From Monosporascus cannonballus (lineage: Eukaryota; Ascomycota; Sordariomycetes; Xylariales): a stretch of DNA of 64,000 nt. Each line of letters begins with the position of its first letter. The first letter of the stretch is position 1. Made by a program: the position numbers and the translations under genes. The notes below the pieces were generated by a model that had not been told where the DNA came from, made no database searches, and saw only the letters and a list, made by a program, of their open reading frames with translations. The stretch is from contig QJNS01000062.1 of NCBI GenBank assembly GCA_004154925.1, positions 62,001-126,000 on the forward strand. Reading direction: 5' to 3'. Positions 48,501 through 59,272 of the stretch are shown in pieces.

Positions 48501-50340
48501 TATAATATTTGATTTCAGGAATTAATATAGCCTTATTAAAATCAAAAAAATTCGAATAAAAAACAACTTTTAGAACGAAATACGAATGGTTTAAATATTT
48601 AGTTACGCTAATAGGATTTACGAACGTATTAGTAACTTTTTAGAAAATAATTAATTACGTACTACGAAAATATTTCGATATTTTTGTCGTTTGTTATTTT
48701 AATAACATTTTTATTTTTTTCAAAAATATAAAAAACATACGTAAGATACGTTTATAAATTTTTTCAAACTTTACAAAACGCAAAGTTACTTTTTAATATA
48801 AAAAAAATTAATGTTATAAACAAAAAATAGAATATTTAAAATATATTATTACCTTAGGACATATTAGAATAAACTCCAAAAAATCGTTGTAATTACAAAA
48901 TGGCAGACGCTAATAACGGTTAAAAAAGTACAAATATTTTTTGGATTCGCTAATTATTATAGGAAATTTATTCGAAACTTTAGCAAAATCGCCATACTTT
49001 TAACGAACTTTACAAAAAAAAAGACTTAAATGGATATTAAATACGGAAAAAGTATTTTAGGATATTAAGGATACGATTATTAATAAGTTAATATTAATTA
49101 TGTAGGATTTAAATCGTTTCGTTAAATTAAAAACCAATATTTCGGATTACGTATTAAACGTAATAATCGAATAACGAAATAATTACGGCAAATTATATCT
49201 TATTATATTTTTATACAAATAAAAAAAATAAAGTTTAATTACGGCATACCAGATATAAACTTTATTATTATTATTATAATATTTCGAATGTTTAGGTATT
49301 TCTTAAAGGGAAATTTATACCAAATTAAAATTTATACGGATTATTAAAATTTTACTTAATTTATTACGACCAGGAAACTTACAGGATAACAACTTCGTTA
49401 TGCGGAAAAATTGGCAAACTTTAACTTCGTTATTATTTACAAGAAAAGTTTAGAAAATAGCAAAGCAAATGCTTTAAGCAGGCGGCTAAACCTCGAAAAG
49501 AAATTAGTCAAAATTAGTTATACAATTTTCGATACCATTTTAAAAGGGTATTTATATCAATAACAAATTACGATAATTCGGGCAATACTTTTCAACATAT
49601 ATTAGAAAATCCAGCAATATAACGACGGTGTTCCAAAAAACTAAAGAATAAATAAAATATGAATTTCAGAAAAATACCAAAAGAATTTAATACGAAAAAT
49701 ATACGAATATTAATTATACGGATATCCAGAAATCTACAAAACCTTAAAACGGCTTTAACGAATATATTTCTTTCCTAAAATGAAATTAACGGTATAAAAA
49801 ATTATACGGCAATACGATATTGGTATTAAAATAAAGGTTCGACGACATAAACTATACGAAAAATTACAGCTATTACTAATCGCAATACGACTATGGTATT
49901 TAGTTATATTCGACTTTATTACCAAACTTCTCATATTAAAAAGAAATCTAGCTATAAAAGTATATTACAATAACATTTTCGTAATTGTCGATCGATTTAC
50001 GAAATTTTCTTATTTTTTACCATATCATAAGGACATAGACGCCGAGCAAATGGGATACATTTTTTTCAGATACATCTTTAACATATACGGATTACTCATG
50101 GAAATTATCTTAAACAAAGGATTTACATTTGCATCAAAGTTTTGGCAAAGACTGATAACACAAATCGGCCTAAATCACAAATTATCCAATACATTCAGAC
50201 CTTAGACAGATGGACAAACGGAACGAATAAACCAAACCTTGGAAACCTATCTACGATACTACATCAACTACGAACAAAACAACTAGGTTAAGAAATTGCC
50301 AATCGCACAACTAGCCTACAACACCAGCTACCACGAAACA
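45518..50340 (+). pseudogene. Degenerate gag-pol of gypsy copy 2
   Basis: Aligns by eye with copy 1 from its start, where the Gag ATG is now ATA (45518-45520, then LANKQPEQLIYQ). The catalytic RT box reads YFNN instead of YxDD (G-to-A and C-to-T changes). The integrase is well kept at 49930-50340: VIVDRFTKFSYFLPYH, a Gly-Phe-Thr stretch where the second Asp is Asn, then TDGQTERINQTLETYLRYYI with the catalytic Glu. Homology to integrase stops at about 50341 (NTSYHET), and the following sequence belongs to the antisense ORF region. Confidence 0.85.
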
Positions 50341-50425
50341 TCTCGACGCCACGACAACGGAACAACCGCCTCTGTTTTTGCAGACGATCCAGCTTGTTAG
50401 CAGCCGTTCGCAGCGCTTCGCGAAC

Positions 50426-50689
50426 CTATTCCTCTTCACGTTCTAGACGATCCTCTTTACCCAGAAATTTTTGATGTTCAATTTCGAAGGAACCAAAAAC
50501 ATCACAAAAATTACCGTAATAAATATAGCGCGCACACTTTAAGGAACCCCGAATAACCTTACACTCTGCACCTTCCTTTTCATAGCGAAAACAAAAAGGC
50601 ATCTTAAAACCAAAACGTTTAATACGTTCTGAAAGAATAAAAACGTTAGCACGTTTACGAGAACGAGATTTTTCCACGCAATTCGACAT
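50426..50689 (-). CDS. Antisense Cys-rich ORF upstream of the 3' LTR
   Basis: Minus-strand frame from ATG at 50689 (MSNCVEKSRSRKRANVF) to TAG at 50426, 87 residues. It has paired Cys spacing of a small zinc-binding module: CFRYEKEGAECKV then LKCARYIYYGNFCDVF; in both pairs a Tyr (TAC) sits where a second Cys (TGC) would complete CxxC, as RIP would cause. A charged coiled-coil follows (EREEE) and, after the stop, continues as VREALRTAANKLDRLQKQRR. Antisense ORFs with such Cys motifs beside the 3' LTR are known from other fungal gypsy elements as far as I recall; the function is unknown. Probably now a relic. Confidence 0.55.
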   Translation of the reverse strand: MSNCVEKSRSRKRANVFILSERIKRFGFKMPFCFRYEKEGAECKVIRGSLKCARYIYYGNFCDVFGSFEIEHQKFLGKEDRLEREEE

Positions 50690-50780
50690 AACGAACATAA
50701 AGAAAAAAAGGTTACATACCGGAACCAACAAACGAATAATTTGATCTTTAAGGACAAAAATTCTAGAAAAAGGGAAATGG

Positions 50781-51175
50781 TATTATAACCTAACGGTTTT
50801 GGCTTTTTCGCAAACGGTCGAGCCTATAAAAAAACAAGCCTCGAACTCGCCAAAAAGTTACGTAACCGGCTCAAAGGTCTTAAAGCGCCAAATACCTTAA
50901 GCCCTTTAAGCCGGCAAAAAAGCTTAAAAGGGTTAACGGACTTAAGGATTTAGACCGTTTAAGCATTTTAAGCCCAAATAAAAATATATACGCTTATTAT
51001 TTCCATAGCTTAAATAACTTTAGCTTACAATATAATATCGTTATTTAAGGCACCTTTGGAATTACGAGATGTAATACGATTACTATATTTATTACTCAGA
51101 TTCCCACGATACTCCTGCCAACATAAACCCGTACGACTAAGGTTTAATAGTTGGTTAAACCCCCTAGCCATTACA
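50781..51175 (+). repeat. 3' LTR of gypsy copy 2
   Basis: 395 bp, starting TATTATAACC (the 5' copy has TGTTATGACC) and ending CCATTACA, which keeps the canonical CA terminus. Less mutated than the 5' LTR in the R/U5 half. Confidence 0.87.
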
Positions 51176-51439
51176 AATTTTTTCGCCGGTTTTTACGACG
51201 CGTTTAAAGCTACCATAACGTTCGACAATATCAAATCCGGATTTGCAAAAACTGGACTTGTTCCATTCGATCCTAATAAAGTTTTTTCCGAATTGGACGT
51301 TCTTTCGGTTATACCTACACCGACGGTTTCGTCGCTTACCTTTACCAATTCTATTTCTGTCAGATATAGGGGATATCAGTTGTTGTATTCAGCTAATTGC
51401 GTGCGCTCTCGCAACGCGTACAGCTTTAGTGTAGCTTAG

Positions 51440-51503
51440 GAACGGAGTATATATACTCCGTTCAAAAGGTGACCTTTCCGTATTTGGTGTGCTATAGCAC
51501 ACC
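51440..51503. repeat. Two perfect palindromes near the copia 3' end
   Basis: A 24-bp palindrome at 51440-51463 (GAACGGAGTATA and its mirror) and an 18-bp one at 51486-51503 (GGTGTGCTATAGCACACC), with a near-palindromic AAAGGTGACCTTT between. They sit in a 350-bp patch of milder mutation. Confidence 0.75.
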
Positions 51504-54500
51504 CTGGTTAATGACATACCCCTTTAACGCCTTAAAACATTCAGGGCGTTAATTATTACTTTTTACCACTTCCTAAAGCTGCAGCTATCCATTCCACCTT
51601 TCCTCTAACGATTAAATCCTTCCGATCGGCTAATTCCGCCTTTAAAATCACCCGTAAAGTATTCCTCCGCTATTTAAAAGCTTCTGTAATATTCATTAAT
51701 TCTAACTGCTTTTTAAAATGTTTAAAGGCCTTTTTTAATAAGGCTTTCGTTAATCCATCTGCTAACATACTACCAGTAAATATATAATTTACTTTAATTA
51801 GATCCTTTTTTGTTGTTTTTCGCAGCCAATGATTATATATATTAATATATTATAATTTCGTTATAAGGAAAACTATATCCGCATTAATAAATTATATAAT
51901 TTACAAATTATCGTATTATATATTTAATAATCCCGTTTTTAAGTTAATTCCCAGTTTAATCATTAATCGGGAAATAAAAAAAGGTTTTTTTTAGTAATTT
52001 ATGCAAATAATAATAATTCTGTTTTTGTTATAAAAATAATTATTATATTGTATTTATTAGCTTTTTACCTAATTACTTTTTTTAAATAATTTTATAACGT
52101 ATATTTAAAAACCTTTTCGGTCGATAATATTATTTACAAAGGAAACGTTACTTTATATATCCATCGAATCCTTACCGCCGAATTACAAAGTTTATATTTT
52201 GATTTTAATTAAATAAAATATAATTCGGTTTGCCGTTTCGTAATAAATAATATTTAGGTTTAAATTAAATCGTATTAATCGGGATATAATAAAAATATAT
52301 TAAATCGGATATTAACCATTACGTATAAAATTGAACTTATTCTTTTTAATATTTAGTAATTAAATTTAAATAAGCCAAATTAATATTAAATAATAACTTA
52401 AAAGTAATTATCGGCATATTTAAAAGGTTATTTAAACATTTTTCGAGAATAAAATTAACCAGTTTATTTATAAAATTAAATTAAAATAACTAGATTTTCT
52501 ATTTAACGTAATTTTTAATTATTTCGATACCGAAAAACTATTAAAAATCCTTAGCCTTTAACAAGGTATATTATTTCTTAATTTATTAAATTACCTAATT
52601 AATGAAATATTGGCTTTTGTTGCGGTACGTAACGACAATATTATTAACGTAAAAGAAAAAAGCATCCTTTAACAAAAGAATAAAAAGGCTTATAAAGAAC
52701 GAGGTTAAATCCTAAATTTTTTAATATATTAATAAAGTTTTTTTACCATAATAATAATAGTTTTTTAAACTGTATAAAGTTTTTTTACCATAATAATAAT
52801 AGTTTTTTAAACTGTATAAAGTTTTTTTAATCCGTAAAATTTTCCTACGATATAAATGCCCTAGGGGCGTATTTATATATATGTCGTAAAGGAGATTTAC
52901 GTAAACGAAAACGTTAATAACGTTATATTGCTTAAATTCTAAATTAAATCGAGTTACGATAACGATTAACGTTCGAAAAGACCTTCCGATAAATATAAAC
53001 GCATATATATTACCATATGCGTTTTTTAGTTATTAATTATTACGTACTATGAGTCTTACTCTATATTTTTATAATTAACCATTTTTATTAAATTTATAAA
53101 CGTATATTTATATATATTTTCAAACGTATTTTTTAATAAACAATTAATTAATAATTTCCCAAGATTATATACCCTTATAACTTTGTTAATAAGCTTTTTC
53201 CGCTTTTAAAAACCTTTATTTTAACGGATATATATTTAGTTTTCTATGGCCTTACGGCGGTAAATGTAAATTACGCCTATATACCCGATTTTGCAATTTC
53301 GGTATTTTTTCGTATGTTAATAAATTAAAGCTTTTTTAATTAAGGTAACGCGTATTTCGGGTAATTAATTTCCTTAAATTTCCGCAGCTTACCGACCGGT
53401 TATCGAAAATCCTTATAAAATAGGCTAACCGTTTTACGTTAAAAACGGGTTTTTATATTTTATAATTATTTCGCATAATATTATTTCGGTACGGAATATA
53501 CGAGGAACTTACGTTTATAACCCGAAAGGTACCCGCGTCTTTTACCGTTACTCTGGGTTAAATAATATGACAAAAACCTAAGACTATCTTTATATTTTCC
53601 GTTAACGTAATAATTATATAAATTATTAAAATAAACGCTGAAAAAAAATTAATTTAAGGGATAGGAATAATTCGAATATAATGGTCGTATAAAGGTAATT
53701 AATCCTTTGCGAATAAGCTTATTTTTGCTTATTTTATGTCTTTTTTGCGTTAATATTATTTTATTTTAAAATTTCTGGTTTAACCGGTAATTAAATTATT
53801 TCGCTTTAATTTTTATTTTCTTTTTATATATAAATATTTAAGTAACATATAACCTAATTAAATATAAATATATATCGAAAAATACGTTATAATTCGTTTT
53901 CGCTAATATAAAAAACCGTCCTTAAAATCCTTAATATTTCCAAAGAAAGTAACCTTTTCGTTAAATTATACGTTTCGAATAGTAATAACCTTATTCGTTA
54001 AAGGGTTCCAAATTTCGTAAATATTCGTTAATCGGTAACCGACAAAATAATTAATTTAAGCTTTTGGGTTTAATTTCTAAAACTTTTATTTTTTTCATAA
54101 CGATTTTCGTTATAACATAGGCTATATAATTATAAACTCGTAAATAAGTTTGTTATAACTTGCAATTAAGCATTATAATACCGTTTTTGTAAGCCAGATA
54201 AATATAATAAATCTCGTATGGGCTTTGTTAAAAAAGCCCGTATTTCAAAGTACGATTATACAAGTATACTGCCGTTTTAAAAATATATACGATTAGAAAT
54301 AAAAATAATTTAACGTTATTTTATATTACGGTCGTTTTTTCCTTAATTACACCCCTTAAACGTTTTATATCCCTGTTCTAGGTTTAGATATAAAATATTA
54401 AAAATTCCAATTTAATATTAAAAAAAACGATGATAACGTATTTCAAAATAAATAAATTTTCAAAATTCTGTTATCGTATTCGATTACCTATAAAAAGTTT

Positions 54501-56067
54501 ATCTTAATTTTTAAAAACGCTTAGGAAATATCGGAATATATTAACTAAGGTAATTTATTTTCGGTTTTTAAAATAAATATCTTAAATATAACTTAAGTAT
54601 TTATCGATAACGAATATTACGTATTTGTATTTTTTCGAGTTTCTCTCGAAATTCGTAAAATTGACGGTTATTTTTTTGGCTTAATCGGGAAGTTCTTTTT
54701 TTCGGTATACGACGTATTTATCTTTTAACCTTTGTTTTGCCGCAGGCCTAATATTTAACTGTCGTAAGGCCTTTTAATCGCACCCTTTTTAAATAAAACG
54801 GAAATTAAATAATTGTTTTAGGATCTAAATAATTTAAATATAAATATTATATAATCCTATTACTAATATGTAATAATTTTATAATCTTTATATTGACGTT
54901 TTGTTTATAAATTATAAAAATTATATTAAAAAATATTATATCGATATTATCGAAAATAAACTAATGAAGTTTATTTATTAACGTAATAATAATATAATTA
55001 TATTTATTTTGAATATAATTATTAGCCCCTTTTTTATTTTACTAATATTTCTTTTTCCGGAATTATCGGAATAATACCAAATTATACGCAAATTCCCCAT
55101 AATAAGTTATATTGTATAAACGTAATATCTTTATACCGTTAAGGGTTTAAAATAATATATTTATTTTTCCGTAATTATTAATCGGGGTAAAATTATTGCC
55201 TATATATATTTTATCGCCTTAGATAATAAATTTATAATTAAAAAACCTATTAATCGCATTAAATATATATATCGTCGATTTTAAATTCAAAATAAAAGAA
55301 ATTTCTTAAAAAATAAAACCAAACGTTTATTATACCGCGTGTATAACTGATTAAAAATTACGTTAATATTCACTTTACTTTTTTTAGGAATTACTTTATT
55401 TCCAAAGCAGTTAACCTCTTTTTACCTTTTAATAACTGTTCGATTTTTTTTAAAAATTAATTAAAAATAAATCGTTAATAAATTAATTTTGTTATTTTGT
55501 TACTATTACGGCAACGTATCAAGGCCTTATTAAAAAACGTATAAAAGCATTAAAGTAATATGTAATAAGGGCTTAAATAAACCTTATAACGGGTATCTTA
55601 AGTATTTGATTCGTTACGTTTTCTTTTATTAACGCTTCGATCCGAATAGGAACCTTTACAATTATCCCGTTTTTATCTTTATACCGGAATTTTCCCTTAC
55701 GGCTAAAAATTAATAAGCTTAGTTGTTTTCTGATTAGAATTATCTTAAATAAATAAGTCTGCCGAAATTCTATAGAAAGTTAAAAATGCTATTTTAATAT
55801 TTTGCGATATTAACAGGAGATGGGTTATAGCCTAATAATCTAAAAAGTTAACTGCCACTGTTTGGAAATTAATCGTACTGATATCGATCTCGGCTTTTTT
55901 TATTATTTAGAAAATAATAATCCATATCCCAATTATAAGAGCTAATATTATGCATAAATCGTTAACTTATATAATCGTTATTTTAAGGCCATAATCTTTT
56001 GTCATCTTACGATTTATTCGTTTAATTTTCTACTAAATTTCGAAATTTGCTTTAACGTTTCGCGTTA

Positions 56068-57465
56068 TAGTGGGGGTGCAAAAGTCTCGGTAAATTTCTG
56101 CATACTTTACAAAAACGCGTATTTCTTTTATTTTAACACTAATACCCTTCATACTTTAATCATAAGTAAACAACCCAATTTGGGTCTAATTGCTTCGCGA
56201 AAAAAATAGTTACCTTGTACGAGAACGAAATAAAAGACCGAAAAAGATTTAGGCGACGGTTTTACCGAAATCGCGAAAAAAATACGAAATATCCCCTATT
56301 ACCGTCTAGGACGTTTATAATTACTATACGTATCAAAATTTAGCCTAATTTCCGCCACGTTCGGGTCGCTTATATAAATTTCGGCCGGTTTATAAAAATA
56401 TTTATAGCGATTTATTAATTTTAATTTTTTTATATTTATCGTTAGATTTACTGAATTATATTATTTATATATTTTTGGTTATATTTTAACGTAATAATCT
56501 TGTCGAAAAAGGATAATATATTAATACGTATTTCAACGTCCGTTTTTATTTCCCGAATATGCGAAATAAAAGTCTTTTTAAGTTTTGGAATACCGTAATA
56601 AACTTTTCGAATAATAACGAAAAATGTTGTTAAACGACGAAACGAATGTAAACCGTAATTGTGGTAAACGGGCGTAATAGGTTTTCTGTCAAAAAAATCT
56701 TTAATATATTATTCTTTTATATCCTAATTATTACGTTAATTACGGACTGTTTTTTTAGAAATAAACAAATCCCGTTTATTGTCTAAATATATATAATCCC
56801 GATACAAAAAAACCGGCTAGACGTAAATGTTTTATGGTGGTATCCGGTATGGAAAACGGAACCTTTTAATAACCCTTAATAGGGATTTCAAGGCCGCTCG
56901 AAATGAAATAATTAATTCCGTTTATCGTAATTATATTAATAAATATTTTCTCGAATACTTTAATAACGATTTTATTTTTATTTTTTACAAAATAACGTTT
57001 TTGTTTATACCGCTCGAATTGTAAAAAATAATTTTAAAAGTAGGCCGTTAAAATATTAAAATAGCTTTTATATTTGCCCGATTTAAACCTTATCGAAAAC
57101 GTATAAAAGTTATTAAAGGAATGTATTTAAAAAAAACCAAAACTTAGATTATTCGATAATACGCAAAAACTACTGGATTTATTTATTGCTATTATAATTA
57201 TTATATAGGAAACATTTGCAGAAAATATGTTAAATAAGCTAATAAATAATATATTAAGGCGGATCGAGGTTATAATTATAGCTTCGGGTTAATACACGAA
57301 ATATTAAAGTAATTTATCGTATCCGTAATCTATTTATTTATAAGTAATTAAAAATATTAGCAATTTTATTAAGAATTAGTAGAAAAACGTACAAGTGCAG
57401 TTATAAAGGTAATAGTTGGAAATATGGGGTATGGAGATTAAACCGAGACTTTTGCACCCCGATTG
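56068..57465 (+). mobile_element. Tc1/mariner-type DNA transposon nested in copia
   Basis: 1398 bp with terminal inverted repeats sharing GGGGTGCAAAAGTCTCGGT (56073-56091; inverse at 57442-57460) and flanking TA dinucleotides at 56066-56067 and 57466-57467. The plus strand carries a broken Tc1-like transposase: GGIRYGKR near 56836, VYRNYINKYFLEYFNNDFIF near 56915-56975, followed by the position of the second catalytic Asp (QDN in the family, YKI here), and a KPYRKRIKVIKG stretch where NPIENVW is expected. Many RIP stops. Confidence 0.85.
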
Positions 57466-58166
57466 TACTTTCGTTAAATGTTAATCAAGAACCTGCTATC
57501 GTATACCTTGCCTGATTCGGCCAGCTTGGCATATTACTTCCGTACGTTTTTTCCAAGAAGGAAACTCGTTTCTCTAATCGCTAAAAATATTAACTCCAAA
57601 ACCTATCTCGTTAGGTCGTTAACGCTTTTACAGAAAATGTCGTATGTTCGATTCTTAAAAATATATGCTGTAAAGTCCTAATTATAAGCTTATTTGCTTT
57701 CGGTTCTTATTTTAAAGGTATTTGTTAGATATCTCATAAAATTAATCTTTTCGGTAATTCCTCCGGACGATAAAAACAATAATAAGGTATTGGATCGCGC
57801 TATCTAACGAATTCGTTTTTTAGGATAAAAAGTTATATCGAATTCTATTAATTTAACAGGCTACGGAAGTAATTAATCAGGATCGATAAAGTCTCAAATA
57901 TCAAACGCGCATATTTTAGACTGGAATTTGCCCTTAAAGCGGTTCTAGTCCTTGGGTCCCTTGTAAATAACTAAAGACGTTAACGGTACGGTCGCCATTA
58001 TTGATATTAGAATATATTAACAACTGCTATTGATATACAGCTTATATCGTCTTAGTAACAGCTAGTTAATAAATATATATACGAATTAAACGAATAAGAT
58101 TCTTAATTATCAGATATAGGAGATGTCAGTTGTTGTTGTATTCAGCTAATTGCTTACCTCAGCTGG

Positions 58167-58284
58167 CTCAGGCCTCTCTGGTTCGTTTTCCCACTTTCTT
58201 CAAAGTCATTCAAGTACCGCTCCATAGCGCTAAATATTAACCAATCAAATCTCAAATCCCCGTAACGAGCCAGCAAGGCCTGAG
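58167..58284. mobile_element. MITE-like 118-bp inverted-repeat unit
   Basis: The ends match as inverted repeats over about 22 bp: CTCAGGCCTCTCTGGTTCG on the left and, read from the right end inward, CTCAGGCCTTGCTGGCTCG. The inside is non-coding and much less AT-rich than the surrounding desert, so it either arrived after RIP or escaped it. No clear target duplication was seen. Confidence 0.6.
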
Positions 58285-58407
58285 TTATAATTATGCAAAA
58301 AAGGTTCCGTTTTGTAAATTTGCTTTTTAAAAAAACAAAAATCGTAATAATTTAATAATAATATATTTTTGTAATTATATATATATATATATACGATTAC
58401 CTTAACC

Positions 58408-59272
58408 ATGGCTTATTATTAATACCACGATAATCCTGATTAAAACTCGTTTGTTATTTTTCAACCTTAACGTATTTAGCAGCTATAGCCTAACCCCGTT
58501 ACGTTATTATCCCCCTTTTTAAAATACGATAAATCCGAATTCTTTCAGTTTTACCGCGCGAGCCCAAAAGAACAGGATATACGTATACATATTTTAGCAT
58601 TTTGGCAAAAACGATAAACGAATATAGGATTCGAAAACTTTATTTATAATTAGATTTTATATAACGATAACCGAACGACCAGTTTAACTGCTAAAATTAA
58701 ATGTTTAATTAACGTATTAAAGGAAGAAGTATTACGTAATAAATTAATCGTATACGAAAGTTAATAAGAATTTATAATTTCTATTAATTAAGACCTTATT
58801 ATTTATAAATACTAAAATATATTATACGGCAAACTTATAGCTTTTATAAAAGGGCCGAAATTCCGCCGTTTGTCGGAAAAGGTATTATTCGAAGTTGGAA
58901 TAATTTATATTATTTTGGACGAAAGTTAACGCTTTGTAAAAGCGTTTGCCCTTAATTAATTTAAGGTTTTAAATTAAATAATTATATACCTAAGGAAAAA
59001 GTGGTAATTATATAATACGAAACGGAAAACGAAATACTTTTGTAATAATAACGATTCGGATATTTTTATATATTTTGTTTAGAATCCTAATTATTATAAT
59101 TAGGATAATTTCCAAAAACAATAGCAATTATCTACCTTATTTATCAGGCAGATTTCTATTGTTTTCGGGTTTATTACGGGATAATATTAATATATTAAAA
59201 AGGCTGGATATTTGCAAAAATTATTATATATTAAATAAAAATGAAATTCGGTTAATAGAAAGATTAAAATAA
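58408..59272 (+). pseudogene. RIP-killed protein-coding region, family not recognised
   Basis: From ATG at 58408 one frame can be followed for about 285 codons. Nearly every interruption is TAA or TAG in a context where CAA/CAG fits, for example before RFVKAFALN and within ESxxEFIISIN. Recognisable protein-like stretches: FLKYDKSEFFQFYRASPKEQ, LTAKIKCLINVLKEEVLRNK, KLIAFIKGPKFRRLSEKVLF, EVGIIYIILDES and LFIRQISIVFGFITG. The III-LDES stretch resembles a Walker B strand and the overall style suggests an NTPase-like or multi-copy effector-like gene, but this is a guess. RIP acts on duplicated DNA, so related copies should exist, or existed, elsewhere in the genome. Confidence 0.6.

Larger units (their letters stand above)
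45061..51175 (+). mobile_element. Ty3/gypsy copy 2, inserted in the pogo element
   Basis: A 6115-bp element with LTRs and 5-bp duplications AATTT (45056-45060 and 51176-51180). It is homologous to copy 1 through gag-pol and the R/U5 part of the LTR, but its U3 is different and full of CTTAAG words, so it is a sister subfamily. It lacks the chromodomain region. RIP-mutated throughout, least in the last 1.2 kb. Confidence 0.92.
43940..51356 (+). mobile_element. pogo/Fot1-type DNA transposon, split by gypsy copy 2
   Basis: The left end is placed at 43940, next to a TA, where CAGATAAGCTCGCGG occurs twice in tandem (43941-43955 and 43958-43972). The transposase relic runs 44031-45060 and resumes after the gypsy insertion at 51181-51356. 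N-terminal part: NNPKLN...LYNVPHF, then RADIIPYLRKLTLIEKNPLS, as in the pogo helix-turn-helix region. DDE region: EDIYNFDET-like segment near 44510, FLIFDGHENY near 44850 and the hydrophobic-His stretch after it. C-terminal part: NIKSGFAKTGLVPFDPNKVF. With the gypsy element and one AATTT copy removed, the frame continues without a break. No matching right terminal repeat was found, so the right end seems truncated near 51356. Confidence 0.82.
51357..58153 (-). mobile_element. Ty1/copia retrotransposon on the minus strand, split by Tc1/mariner
   Basis: On the minus strand the domain order is gag-side leader and ATGGCG start (near 57990), GAG-pre-integrase and integrase (about 56-54 kb), reverse transcriptase (about 53.7-52.4 kb), RNase H (52.3-51.5 kb). 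Integrase before RT marks copia. Landmarks: FYVNNIVV near 52655-52631, where the family has YVDD (Asp to Asn by G-to-A changes); and MLADGLTKALLKKAFKHFKK at about 51768-51710, the typical RNase H end. A 45-bp sequence, CAGATATAGG...CAGCTAATTGC, occurs at 51357-51402 and 58107-58153 at the two ends and is taken as LTR sequence; the left LTR seems truncated. Without the Tc1 insertion the element is about 5.4 kb, usual for copia. Confidence 0.75.

Noticed and set aside
57478..57681. 67-codon plus-strand frame next to the Tc1 element
   Set aside because: Lies antisense within the copia element; no transposon or other domain recognised.
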